This document shows, piece after piece, positions 26,028 through 34,296 of a stretch of DNA of 64,000 bases. The translations under genes and the position numbers were made by a program. The notes beneath the pieces are model-generated. The model saw only the letters and a program-made list of their open reading frames with translations, made no database searches and had not been told where the DNA came from. The DNA comes from Terriglobia bacterium (GTDB taxonomy: Bacteria; Acidobacteriota; Terriglobia; Acidiferrales; UBA7541), in assembly GCA_020073485.1 (NCBI GenBank), contig JAIQFB010000002.1, positions 124,001 to 188,000 on the forward strand, in the 5' to 3' direction. Position 1 is the first letter of the stretch; every line of letters begins with the position of its first letter.

Positions 26028-26660
26028 ATGCGAAAAGGCACATTTTTCTTATTGAGCGCGGTAGTTGTTTTGGGTGCGTCTGGTCTTGCGGCTGCTCCGC
26101 AGAACGCGCCCATGCCTGCCGGTGCCCCTGCAGGTGGTGCCGCTGCGCAGCGCCAGGCGCCTCCGCCCATGAGGCTCGTTAGCACGGATATCGCCGACGG
26201 AAAGCAGCTCCCGGCCAAGTTCACTTGCTCCGCGGGTAACGATGCCGTGTCCCCCGCCTTGCTGTGGATGCAGCCGCCGCGAGGCACCGTAAGCTTCGCC
26301 CTGATCGTTCATGACATGGAACCGCGCCCGCGTAAAGGCGTCGAGGACATCCTGCACTGGATGGTGTGGAACATGCCGGCAATCGCCAGTGCCCTGCCCC
26401 AAGGCGTCTCTCCGGCAAGCGGAGATTTGCCCGACGGCAGCCATCAAACCAACGGCTTCGCCGGACAAGGCGGAAATTTCGGCTACCGTCCGCCGTGCCC
26501 CCCGCAGGACGTCCCGGTTGCGCACCACTACGCATTTGAACTGTTTGCGCTGGACCAGATGATGGATTTGCCGGACAAAGCCACTCGCGCCGATTTGATG
26601 AAGGCCATGGACGGGCACATCGCGGGCCACGCTTCGCTAGTGGCGCCGTTTAACCGTTAG
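26028..26660 (+). CDS. YbhB/YbcL (PEBP/Raf kinase inhibitor-like) family protein
   Basis: A 210-aa exported member of the phosphatidylethanolamine-binding protein family. It has a signal peptide (FFLLSAVVVLGASGLAAA), then the PEBP ligand-pocket motifs FTCSAGNDAVSPALLW, SFALIVHDMEPR (family consensus DPDAP-like) and GYRPPCPPQ. AGGGAGG precedes the ATG. It lies 19 bp after the FG-GAP gene, so probably the same transcript. The precise role of bacterial PEBP proteins is unclear. Confidence 0.9.
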   Translation: MRKGTFFLLSAVVVLGASGLAAAPQNAPMPAGAPAGGAAAQRQAPPPMRLVSTDIADGKQLPAKFTCSAGNDAVSPALLWMQPPRGTVSFALIVHDMEPRPRKGVEDILHWMVWNMPAIASALPQGVSPASGDLPDGSHQTNGFAGQGGNFGYRPPCPPQDVPVAHHYAFELFALDQMMDLPDKATRADLMKAMDGHIAGHASLVAPFNR

Positions 26661-26777
26661 GCTGAAGCCCACCGATTTATTCACCGTGCCGGATAACCGA
26701 GTGCCTTCGCGCTGGAGTCCCGGCGCTGTTGAAACCGGAAATCGCCGTGCTGCTTTCCGGCACAGGGTTCAATTGCA

Positions 26778-28496
26778 TTACAGAACCGAATTAGGCACAG
26801 GGGCATCACAATTCGATTCTGATGTACGGGGCGACAAATCAGAACCTACCACGAAGGGAATCACGGTAAGATTCTCTCCATAATTTTTCGGCGTAAGGCA
26901 GCGGTACTTTGGATAATCCTGTTGAAGCTCCCCCGTGAGAGTTTTTCCCCAACCATTTTGGAATAACCAAACATGATCCCCGGCCTTCAGGCCATAGTGA
27001 CGTGCCATCTTTTCAAACTGAACCGGGAAACTGACGGGACTCAGCTTCCACAGTAGCAGTGAGACGATGGTGTTCCCGCCGCAGGTAAAATCACGATACC
27101 CCACACCCGACGAACGCATCGCGATGGTTTCCCTCGGACCGCAGAAATAATAGGCAAGCGGAAAACTGCTTTGCATATCCACCAGAATCAGATCGCCCCG
27201 CGCAATGGACTCCCGCATCTGTTTGATGGCGGCGGTCATCTGCGCCCGGCTCTGATTTTCATTGGTGATTTCCCGCTCCCTGGAGTCCGCGGTGGCATTC
27301 GACGCTCCCATCAAGAGGATTGCGATCACCAGCCCCGCCCAGAGTTTCTGCCGGCAAATGGCTGCGAGCAGGAAGCTCACAGCCGCGATCGCAAACGGAG
27401 CAAGAAACACCGTGTGGCGGCTGCCAACATATGGATATTTTCCGGCGATGGCCGTGCCCCAGACGGCGATAAAAGGGAGCACGATTAAAACTCCCGAATG
27501 GCTGGACCGAGGTTTGCCTTGGCGGGATGTTAAATCCCCGGCAATGAGAACCAAAACGCCGCCGACGAAAAACAGTAGCATAGCCAGCGAAACGTGCGGT
27601 TGCTCGTACATGTATAGAAAAATTTTCGATGTGTTCTTCCACGTAAAAGTGAATATGTCCTCGCCAGCCGTTTGGAAATAGGACTGGCTGAACCCGGCCC
27701 CCCAAACTCCAATAGCAGTTTTGAGCTTTGACACCTGGGTCACATAAAGAAACACATAAATCGCAAGCGCCACCGCTTGCCCGCTGGCCCATGCAACAAG
27801 AATTCTTCGCGGAAAATGAGAATCAGAGATTCGTGTTAGAGCATATATGCCAATGGCCGCGGTAAAAAAAAGCGCCGAGTAATGCGTAAGAATTGCCAGG
27901 TAAAGAAAAAAAGAGAAATACCACATTTGGGAGACGGACTCCTCCCGAAAAGCCCGCTCCAGAAAATACAGGGCGGCCGCGATGCAGCACAGCAGCAGAG
28001 CATACTCCCGCACTTCGGCCGAGAGGGCGATCATCGCCGGTGAAAATGTGACCGTAATCACGCCGATTAAGCCGGCCGTCCTGCCGAGAACCATTCCAAT
28101 CCATTGGAAGAGCATCCAACATAGGGCCGTTCCCACAAACACCGAAGGCAGGCGAAGCATCAGCTCGGATCGGCCCAGGAAATGCCAGAAGTAGAGCAGA
28201 AGATAAAGAAGCGGAGGATGCGCGATCCCCACGCTGGCCTTGTAGGCAATAAAAGCGGAAGGCTGATTGATCCACATGTAGTGCATGGCCTCGTCCGGAT
28301 TCAAATAACTTCTGCTTGCGACGAATACCCTGACTGCAAAACCGGCGGCAACCACCGCAAGCGCGAGAGCATTGAGATGATCGCCAAGCCATGTCTCGAC
28401 GAGGTTGTGCCGGATGCTCGTGTCGAGCTGGATTGCTGCGGGCGCAATTTCCTGGGCCGAATTCGGCGCCACGTCGACCTCGATTTTGACGTTCAC
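26778..28496 (-). CDS. GT39-type (ArnT/PMT-like) membrane glycosyltransferase
   Basis: A 572-aa polytopic membrane protein of GT-C fold. The first periplasmic loop carries the catalytic acidic motif in SYLNPDEAMHYMWIN, followed by HPPLLYLLLYFW, as in dolichol/undecaprenol-phosphate-sugar-dependent transferases. About 11 transmembrane helices are predicted, with a ~150-aa soluble C-terminal domain. It probably adds a sugar to lipid or protein in the periplasm. The acceptor is unknown. Confidence 0.82.
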   Translation of the reverse strand: MNVKIEVDVAPNSAQEIAPAAIQLDTSIRHNLVETWLGDHLNALALAVVAAGFAVRVFVASRSYLNPDEAMHYMWINQPSAFIAYKASVGIAHPPLLYLLLYFWHFLGRSELMLRLPSVFVGTALCWMLFQWIGMVLGRTAGLIGVITVTFSPAMIALSAEVREYALLLCCIAAALYFLERAFREESVSQMWYFSFFLYLAILTHYSALFFTAAIGIYALTRISDSHFPRRILVAWASGQAVALAIYVFLYVTQVSKLKTAIGVWGAGFSQSYFQTAGEDIFTFTWKNTSKIFLYMYEQPHVSLAMLLFFVGGVLVLIAGDLTSRQGKPRSSHSGVLIVLPFIAVWGTAIAGKYPYVGSRHTVFLAPFAIAAVSFLLAAICRQKLWAGLVIAILLMGASNATADSREREITNENQSRAQMTAAIKQMRESIARGDLILVDMQSSFPLAYYFCGPRETIAMRSSGVGYRDFTCGGNTIVSLLLWKLSPVSFPVQFEKMARHYGLKAGDHVWLFQNGWGKTLTGELQQDYPKYRCLTPKNYGENLTVIPFVVGSDLSPRTSESNCDAPVPNSVL

Positions 28497-28887
28497 TGGT
28501 GTGTATTCAACTCCATCCCCGTGCGGGAATATCCATTAGGCTCGCAAGCGTCCCGGTGTGTCTAGATGCGCCTGAATTGCATCGCCTTAAGGGGTAATAG
28601 CCGTTACTCTAACGAGGAGTTGAAATTCCAAACACCTGGATTTGGCGCGCGTGGCGATTCCCGATTCTCCGTCCTTATTCCCTTTCCATTCATTAGATTG
28701 GAGGAGTGACGACTTGCCGGACTCGCCCGGAACTGCACGAATGCCAGGGTGCCGCGAAGGAGTGAAGCAGGACGGTGCTTTTCTGTTGTCCGAGAGTGTA
28801 TCAATGAAGGAGCGGCTCGCTGCAAAGCAGGAAAAACACTTCGCGCCGCGACCGCTCCCTGCGTCCGTGCCTGCGTTCGTGCCCGCC
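28497..28887. other. Intergenic region without a recognised gene
   Basis: 391 bp between the glycosyltransferase start and the methyltransferase stop. I see short direct repeats of CGTGCC(T/C)GCGTTCG type near 28865-28890 but no credible gene, RNA or operator. A frame at 28642-29016 on the plus strand runs antisense into the methyltransferase and is not supported. Confidence 0.4.
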
Positions 28888-29604
28888 TTACGGCGCGACC
28901 TCCGCGACGGCCACAAATCCCAGCGCAAAATCCTTCTTGCGATCCAGCTTATCCAGGTAGTAACAAATGAGGGGAATCAAAAAACCGAAGAGCGGCGCCA
29001 GCAGAATGAACAATAGAAATCCCAAGCCGCCTTCAAAAAACGACAAAAAATCAATGGATAGCTTGCCTAACAACTGGAAATAACCGCCTGTGGGTTCCAA
29101 TGACACAACCCGAAGTCCCGCCGAGGTCATCAGATGCTCGAGCCCGTGGCGCGTGTAGCGGAAGAAATCGTGCGGCGCCTGGTGCAATTCCCAGATCTGG
29201 GGGACGGCCACGAAGCAACGCCCCTGAGGCGCAAGAACGCGCCGAAATTCCCGGAACGCGGTCGCAGGATCCGAGACGTGCTCCAAAACTACAACACAGA
29301 TGATAGCGGAGAAACTTGCGTCGGGGAACGGCAGGGCGGTAAGGTCGGCGACAATCGTGAGGTGGCTATAATCCCAGGAAGGGTCTCCCACGGCGCTATC
29401 GACAGCCACGTACTCCTGCTTGGAAAACAGGGGCCGAAATGGACATTCACCCGCGCCGGCGTCGAGAACGCGCCCACCCGGCGGAAGCGCCGCGGCAAAC
29501 TCTTGTAATTTTTCCTCGATAACCCAATGGAAAGGATCCAATCGCTTTCGTAAGAACTCGGGAAGAATTTTCCGCGCAAACTTCAGGGTTCCAGGGTTGT
29601 GCAT
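28888..29604 (-). CDS. Class I SAM-dependent methyltransferase
   Basis: A 238-aa protein with a methyltransferase-11 core: the SAM motif I is GRVLDAGAGECPF, the acidic strand-2 loop is EYVAVDSAVGD, and ADLTALPFPDASFSAIICVVVLEHV is split over motifs II-III. A C-terminal hydrophobic pair (GFLLFILLAPLFGFLIPLICYYL) suggests membrane association. The start is ATG 29604 with GAGGT upstream; the frame upstream of it to 29991 is Arg/Pro-rich and probably non-coding. 241 bp up to 29845 hold nothing I recognise. Confidence 0.82.
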   Translation of the reverse strand: MHNPGTLKFARKILPEFLRKRLDPFHWVIEEKLQEFAAALPPGGRVLDAGAGECPFRPLFSKQEYVAVDSAVGDPSWDYSHLTIVADLTALPFPDASFSAIICVVVLEHVSDPATAFREFRRVLAPQGRCFVAVPQIWELHQAPHDFFRYTRHGLEHLMTSAGLRVVSLEPTGGYFQLLGKLSIDFLSFFEGGLGFLLFILLAPLFGFLIPLICYYLDKLDRKKDFALGFVAVAEVAP

Positions 29605-29845
29605 TGACACCTCAGATTGGCCATTTGCTCTCGGAGCATTTTCTCGATTTGCCCTGTGTGCGGCCCGGACTTTCCGCCTTTTTTGATTCAGCGAACTCGC
29701 GCGTTCGAATGATATCACCGCGAACAGTCCGGCCTGAGCTATTGGTTTGAGTCTTGTATGGGAATGAGCAAACAGGCGAGGCAAGCGCCGATGGAATTTC
29801 GTCAGGCTTTTCCCCATTGTCCCGCTTGCACGCTTTTTAGAAAAT

Positions 29846-30697
29846 TCAGCGGCTGGATCCGGCGACGTCTCCGGCTTGCGGCGCCACTTGAGGGCTGGCT
29901 TCCACGGTGCGAAGCGATGCAGGCGCGGGTACCGCGGCTCGGCTCGTGATAAAAGAACGCGCGCCGCCCCAGATGAGTTGCGTGCCCGCAAACATGGCGA
30001 TCAGGGCGATGGCCATCTTTAATTTTTGCGCGGGAACTTTTCGGGCCAGGACGCAGCCCAGCAGGACGCCGGGAATCCCGCCCTTCAGCAATTCCAGCAG
30101 GATGCCGTTGTGGATCGAGCCAAAGCTCCAGTGGAAGGCGGCCCCGATCACCGACAGCACCAGGCCGAAAACCAGGTCCGTGCCCACCACTTCCGCGGGC
30201 GTCATTTCCGAAAAATTCAGCAGCAGCACGGTTCCCAGCGCTCCGGCGCCGGCTGAGGAAAATCCGGATTCGATTCCAATCGGAACCGCGAGCCAAGGAA
30301 GCCAGCCGCTGTTCTTTTTCGCAAAGCGCGGATTCTGCAAGCGCTGGGCGAAGCTGATGCCCGACGAAGCCGCCAGCAGCAGGCCGATCAGGATCACGAC
30401 GATGGGCGTCCAGGAAGCGTTGCTCATCAGCCGCAGCAGGTAAGTGCCGATCAGCAGGCCGGGAATCGCTCCCTGCAACAGAAATTTCAAATATCGCCCG
30501 TGAAAATGTTTCCCGTACAGATAGAACGGAGCCGCGATCAATCGCAATACGCCCGTAAAGATGAAGGCCGTCCCCACCGCTGCCGCCGCCGGAAGTCCCG
30601 CGATCAGAATCAGCGCGGGAGTCGTGAAGCTGCCCCCGCCGATTCCCGTCAATCCCACAGCCAGGGCGATGAGGAATCCGATGATCGATAGCATCAT
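29846..30697 (-). CDS. TSUP (TauE/SafE) family permease in the cys operon
   Basis: A 283-aa membrane protein with about eight TM segments and the TSUP hallmark repeats (ALAVGLTGIGGGSFTTPALIL and, in the second half, GIESGFSSAGAGALGTVLLL). Family members move sulfite, sulfonates, sulfoacetate or sulfate across the inner membrane. Its ATG overlaps the cysH stop by 4 nt (ATGA), so it is translated with the sulfate-reduction genes. Sulfate import is the natural guess, with sulfite export the alternative. The C-terminal ~25 residues are Ala/Pro-rich. Confidence 0.87.
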   Translation of the reverse strand: MMLSIIGFLIALAVGLTGIGGGSFTTPALILIAGLPAAAAVGTAFIFTGVLRLIAAPFYLYGKHFHGRYLKFLLQGAIPGLLIGTYLLRLMSNASWTPIVVILIGLLLAASSGISFAQRLQNPRFAKKNSGWLPWLAVPIGIESGFSSAGAGALGTVLLLNFSEMTPAEVVGTDLVFGLVLSVIGAAFHWSFGSIHNGILLELLKGGIPGVLLGCVLARKVPAQKLKMAIALIAMFAGTQLIWGGARSFITSRAAVPAPASLRTVEASPQVAPQAGDVAGSSR

Positions 30698-31392
30698 TCC
30701 GTCCGTTCCGAAAACGTATGAATTCCGCACTCGAGTTTCTGTCCGCCCCAGCGGCCCGATCGCGGATTCTTCGGATCATCGGGGATGGCCGTGCACGGTT
30801 CGCAGCCGATGCTCAGGTAACCCTGATCGTACTGCGGCAGATAGCTCATTTGTTTTGAGCCGACGTAGCCCCACACGTCGGCCCAGGTCCAGTCGGCCAG
30901 CAGGCTCACCTTCAGTAGCGTCTTTCCGCCCGGCGTGCGGTGTTCCTCGGCCTTCTTCAGATTTTTGCGGGTGGGCGATTGCTCCCGCCGCAGTCCGGTG
31001 AACCAAACATCGTAGGGTTCGAGCGATTGCATCAGCGGCTCGACTTTTCGGAGCCGGCAGCACTCAGTGGGGTTCGTGCGGTTGAGGATCCCGAATTGCG
31101 ATTCCTGCTGCGCGACGGTTTGCTTGGGCAGCACGTTAACCAGGTTGAGCGACCATTCTTTCGCCATGCGGTCGCGGTATTCATAAGTGCCGGCGAAGTG
31201 GTATCCGGTGTCGAGAAACAACACCGGAATCTCCGGGATTTTTTTTCGCAGCAGGTCCAGCACGATCATGTCCTCGGCTTGAAAGCTGCAAGTGATACAC
31301 GCCCGCGAAGGATCGGTCGAGGCCAGCAAATATTCCAGGCCTTGCTCGGCGGAAAGCGTTTCCACGGTGCGGGAAATTTGCTCGTGATTCAT
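30694..31392 (-). CDS. cysH: Assimilatory APS reductase (CysH family, 4Fe-4S type)
   Basis: A 232-aa thioredoxin-dependent reductase that makes sulfite. The four iron-sulfur cysteines (Cys111-Cys112 in TECCRLRK, Cys197 and Cys200 in IGCEPCT) mark it as an adenylyl-sulfate reductase rather than a PAPS reductase. Cys222 in KLECGIHT is the catalytic cysteine. The substrate-binding loop is ITCSFQAEDMIVLDLL. The ATG overlaps the cysN stop by 1 nt (TGATG) with GAGGTG upstream. A TTG at 31395 is a less likely start. Confidence 0.93.
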   Translation of the reverse strand: MNHEQISRTVETLSAEQGLEYLLASTDPSRACITCSFQAEDMIVLDLLRKKIPEIPVLFLDTGYHFAGTYEYRDRMAKEWSLNLVNVLPKQTVAQQESQFGILNRTNPTECCRLRKVEPLMQSLEPYDVWFTGLRREQSPTRKNLKKAEEHRTPGGKTLLKVSLLADWTWADVWGYVGSKQMSYLPQYDQGYLSIGCEPCTAIPDDPKNPRSGRWGGQKLECGIHTFSERTE

Positions 31393-33119
31393 CAATTCAC
31401 CTCGCCGGCATCGGCCGGCCCCGCAACGATTCTGAGAGACTGCAGCGCCGCGATCGCGGGCGAAACTGCGGCCTCATCGTCCGCAGGCAAATCCATCGAC
31501 GCCAGATCAATCGTGCGAAGCGCCGCGCCCCCGCTCAGTGCCTGTTTCTCCGCGGATGAAATCGCGTTCGTCGAGTAAATCAGGACCAGGCCTGCCGATT
31601 GCGAGAGCGCGAGGAGTTCGCCTAAACGGCCGGCGGAAACCTCTTCGCCCGACACCAGCGCCACCTCGAAGCCCTGCGCGAACAGAGCTCGCTCCAGGTA
31701 CTGCGCCACGAGCGGCCTGCCTTCGACCAGCACCAGGGCGGGAGCATGACCATGCCGCCGGTACTTCTCTTCGGCGGCCACCGGCGTGTTCCAGTCAGTG
31801 TCAAGGCCTGCAGCCTCGGGAAGCGCCGCGCGAATAATGGCCGCGCCCAGCGTCGCGTTGGACAGCGGATCGATCAGAATAAAACTTCCGGTGGTGCGGT
31901 TGCGCTCGTACGGGTCGAAGAAAAGCGGCTTCGCCACTTCAAATTGAACGGCGGCGATGTCGTTCATCTTCAGTTCATACGCGGGCTCCTGCTCGAGCGT
32001 GTTCATGTTCACGCGATAGTCGATGGCGGTCGCTTTTGCCCGCGACGTGCGCACGGAATGTTTGATCAGGTACGTTCGGCCCGGCACCAGAGGCTCGGCA
32101 TCGAACCAGACCACCATGGCTTCGAGCCGGCTGGCAACGGTCGGCGGATTTTCGGGAGTAACCAGCATGTCGCCGCGGCTGAGGTCGATCTCATCTTCCA
32201 GCGTGAGCGTCACGGACATGGGAGAAAAAGCTTCCGCCGCGGTTTCGTCGTACGTGACGATCGATCGCACTCGCGACTTCTGCTGCGACGGCAAGGCCAT
32301 CACCGCATCGCCGGGACGAATCGTGCCGCTGGCCACGCGCCCTGCAAACCCGCGAAAGTCCGCGTCCGGCCGCACCACGTACTGCACCGGAAATCGCATC
32401 GCTTCCTGCATCACTTCCGAGCGGACCGGCACCGTCTCCAGATGTTCGAGAAGCGTGGGGCCCTGGTACCACAGCATGCGGTCGGTGGCGTTCACCAGGT
32501 TGCCGCCCTCCAGCGCGCTGATCGGTATGCCCACCACGTTCTCAAGATTCAGTTGCCCGGCGAGCGCCAGAAAATCGTCGTACAGGCGCCGGAAGACGTC
32601 TTCGCGATAGCCGAGCAGGTCCATCTTATTGATCGCCGCCACGATGTTTCGGATCCCCAGCAGCGAGGAGATGTACGCGTGGCGCCGCGTCTGCGCCAGC
32701 ACGCCGCGCGTCGCGTCGATCAGGATCACCGCAAGATCGGCGGTCGACGCCCCGGTGGCCATGTTGCGCGTGTACTGCTCGTGGCCGGGCGTATCCGCAA
32801 TAATGAATTTCCGGCGCGGCGTCTCGAAATACCGGTAGGCGACGTCGATGGTAATTCCCTGCTCGCGTTCGGCCCGAAGCCCATCGGTCAGCAATGAAAA
32901 ATCAATGGGACCGGAGGACCGGTTCACGCGGCTCTTGCTCACCGAAGCCAGCTGGTCTTCGTAAACGGATTTAGAATCGTGCAGCAGCCGCCCGATCAGC
33001 GTGGATTTGCCGTCGTCCACGCTGCCCGCGGTCGTGAAGCGAAGCATGTCTTTGTGCAGGTGGTGATCCAGCAGCGTGCTGAATCCGTCCTTCTGCTCGT
33101 TGGCCGCGTGAAGACTCAC
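31392..33119 (-). CDS. cysN: Sulfate adenylyltransferase subunit 1 (CysN) with degenerate CysC-like tail
   Basis: A 575-aa GTPase subunit of ATP sulfurylase. G1 is GSVDDGKS (32-39), G3 is DTPGHEQ and G4 is NKMD. The GTG start at 33119 overlaps the cysD stop (TAGTG), with GGGAGGG upstream. The open frame continues further upstream to 33461 but only antisense-like sequence shadowing cysD. Residues ~448-575 resemble an APS kinase by pattern (RRHGHAPALVLVEG, LERALFAQGFEVALVSGEEV, SAGLVLIYSTNAISSAEKQ). The P-loop expected after VLVEG is absent, so kinase activity is unlikely. Confidence 0.92.
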   Translation of the reverse strand: MSLHAANEQKDGFSTLLDHHLHKDMLRFTTAGSVDDGKSTLIGRLLHDSKSVYEDQLASVSKSRVNRSSGPIDFSLLTDGLRAEREQGITIDVAYRYFETPRRKFIIADTPGHEQYTRNMATGASTADLAVILIDATRGVLAQTRRHAYISSLLGIRNIVAAINKMDLLGYREDVFRRLYDDFLALAGQLNLENVVGIPISALEGGNLVNATDRMLWYQGPTLLEHLETVPVRSEVMQEAMRFPVQYVVRPDADFRGFAGRVASGTIRPGDAVMALPSQQKSRVRSIVTYDETAAEAFSPMSVTLTLEDEIDLSRGDMLVTPENPPTVASRLEAMVVWFDAEPLVPGRTYLIKHSVRTSRAKATAIDYRVNMNTLEQEPAYELKMNDIAAVQFEVAKPLFFDPYERNRTTGSFILIDPLSNATLGAAIIRAALPEAAGLDTDWNTPVAAEEKYRRHGHAPALVLVEGRPLVAQYLERALFAQGFEVALVSGEEVSAGRLGELLALSQSAGLVLIYSTNAISSAEKQALSGGAALRTIDLASMDLPADDEAAVSPAIAALQSLRIVAGPADAGEVN

Positions 33120-34093
33120 TAGAAGTAGCCCTCCCGCTTCTTCAATTCCATCGAGCCTTCTTCGTCGTGATCGATGACGCGGTTTTCCCGCTCCGACCGC
33201 TTGAATCCAAGGAGTTCCCGGATGATTTTCGGCAGCGTGTCCGCCTCGGACCGAATCGCGCCCGTGCACGGCATGCAGCCGAGCGACCTCATGCGGCAGG
33301 AAATGCGCTGCGATTTTTCTCCCGGCAACAAATCGCTCTGGGAATAGATCGGCACGATGGAGGCGCCGCGCAGCACCACTTCGCGCTCTCGCGCGAAGTA
33401 CAGCGGCACGATGGGAATGTTCTCCATGTGGATGTAGAGCCAGATATCCAGCTCGGTCCAATTCGACAGCGGAAACACGCGAATGCTTTCACCCTTGTTG
33501 AGGCGCGAATTGAAAATGTTCCACAGCTCCGGGCGCTGGTTCTTGGGATCCCACTGTCCCAGGGAATCGCGGAAGGAATAGATGCGCTCCTTGGCGCGCG
33601 ATTTTTCCTCGTCGCGGCGGGCCCCGCCGAAAGCGGCGTCGAATCCCCCCTCGGTCAGTGCGTCGAGCAGCGATTTCGTCTTGAGCAGGCCGCAGCATTT
33701 CTGCGTGCCGAGCGCGAAGGGGTTCGCGCCCTGGTCCAGCGCTTCCTGATTCTTGTGCACGATAAGATCCGCGCCGATTTCGCGCGTATAGGAATCGCGG
33801 AACGCGATCATCTCCGGAAATTTGTAACTGGTGTCGACGTGCAGCAGGGGAAACGGAAACTTCGCCGGAAAGAAAGCCTTCTGCGCCAGCCGCAGCATCA
33901 CCGAAGAATCCTTGCCGATGGAATAGAGCATCACCGGGCGCGCAAATTCCGCCACCGCTTCCCGCAGAATGTAGATGCTCTCCGCCTCCAGAGTTTTGAG
34001 GTGGTTGAGACGTTTGGGCGCGGCAAATTCCCCCGCGTTTTGCAGCCCTGCGGCGGCGGCTTGTTGTATTGCACCTTGAATTGCGTAGGCCAT
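33119..34093 (-). CDS. cysD: Sulfate adenylyltransferase subunit 2 (CysD)
   Basis: A 324-aa ATP-pyrophosphatase subunit of ATP sulfurylase. The PP-loop is [20 protein letters not shown], and the CysD motifs [16 protein letters not shown] and [17 protein letters not shown] are intact. The ATG at 34093 has AGGGGA 9 bp upstream. An upstream GTG at 34126 lies inside the terminator stem and is rejected. It is the first enzyme gene of the cysD-cysN-cysH-TSUP operon. Expression is predicted to depend on the upstream attenuator. Confidence 0.95.
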   Translation of the reverse strand: MAYAIQGAIQQAAAAGLQNAGEFAAPKRLNHLKTLEAESIYILREAVAEFARPVMLYSIGKDSSVMLRLAQKAFFPAKFPFPLLHVDTSYKFPEMIAFRDSYTREIGADLIVHKNQEALDQGANPFALGTQKCCGLLKTKSLLDALTEGGFDAAFGGARRDEEKSRAKERIYSFRDSLGQWDPKNQRPELWNIFNSRLNKGESIRVFPLSNWTELDIWLYIHMENIPIVPLYFAREREVVLRGASIVPIYSQSDLLPGEKSQRISCRMRSLGCMPCTGAIRSEADTLPKIIRELLGFKRSERENRVIDHDEEGSMELKKREGYF

Positions 34094-34109
34094 ATTTGTT
34101 CGGTCCCCT

Positions 34110-34149
34110 AAAAACAAAAAACCCACCTTCCGGGTCTTCCGGAGGTGGG
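34110..34149 (-). terminator. Attenuator terminator hairpin upstream of cysD
   Basis: Read on the minus strand, CCCACC-TCCGG (34149-34139), loop AAGAC, then CCGGA-A-GGTGGG (34133-34122) form 11 bp with one bulged A. It is followed at once by TTTTTTGTTTTT (34121-34110). This is a canonical intrinsic terminator placed 16 bp before the cysD ATG, so without antitermination it should stop transcription before the operon. The U tract is followed by the cysD ribosome binding site. Confidence 0.88.
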
Positions 34150-34228
34150 CTAGTTACTTTGCGTGCTTGAGGCTTTTAGCTAGATCAGGGCCCTCGCACT
34201 CACCCACTCGCCTGGAAGACAGGCTTCC
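34136..34228 (-). promoter_or_regulatory. Mutually exclusive antiterminator / protector RNA structures
   Basis: Minus-strand segment 2, CTTCCAGGCGAGTGGG (34218-34203, inside the leader reading frame), can pair with segment 3, CCCACCTCCGGAAG (34149-34136, the terminator 5' arm and loop). The pairs are CTTCC/GGAAG, GG/CC, G/C and GTGGG/CCCAC: 13 in all, with two bulged A and one mismatch. Segment 2 can instead pair with segment 1, GGAAG (34228-34224) or GCCTG (34224-34220), just after the Cys run. This is the 1-2-3-4 layout of trp/his-type attenuators. Relative stabilities need to be computed. Confidence 0.75.
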
Positions 34229-34284
34229 GCCGCACAACAACAACAGCAGCTACACATGGAAGTCGTCAGCGAGTGAGTACTCAT
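34180..34284 (-). CDS. Poly-cysteine leader peptide of the cys operon
   Basis: A 34-residue frame with seven Cys: residues 10-22 read MCSCCCCCAAEAC. The five-Cys run uses TGT-TGT-TGT-TGT after TGC (34234-34248), flanked by Cys at 34252-34254 and 34219-34221. It stops at TAG 34180-34182, 87 bp before cysD. The ATG at 34284 has no Shine-Dalgarno but lies just 12 bp after a candidate -10, so translation may be nearly leaderless. ATG 34257 is an alternative start (25 aa). Ribosome stalling at Cys codons when Cys-tRNA is scarce would free segment 2 to form the antiterminator. The peptide itself probably has no function. Confidence 0.82.
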   Translation of the reverse strand: MSTHSLTTSMCSCCCCCAAEACLPGEWVSARALI

Positions 34285-34296
34285 AATGACAGGCCG

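Noticed and set aside
28642-29016. Plus-strand frame of 124 aa
   Set aside because: It is antisense to the methyltransferase C-terminus in its second half, has no ribosome binding site and no family resemblance.
29605-29991. N-terminal 129-residue extension of the methyltransferase
   Set aside because: It is Arg/Pro-rich without domain character, and a GAGGT site marks the internal ATG at 29604.
33120-33461. N-terminal extension of the CysN frame upstream of 33119
   Set aside because: It overlaps cysD in another frame and has Arg/His-rich composition. A GTG with GGGAGGG at 33119, overlapping the cysD stop, gives the family-typical N-terminus.
34094-34126. Upstream GTG start for CysD at 34126
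   Set aside because: The GTG lies inside the terminator stem and would translate the U-tract. The ATG at 34093 has a proper ribosome binding site.
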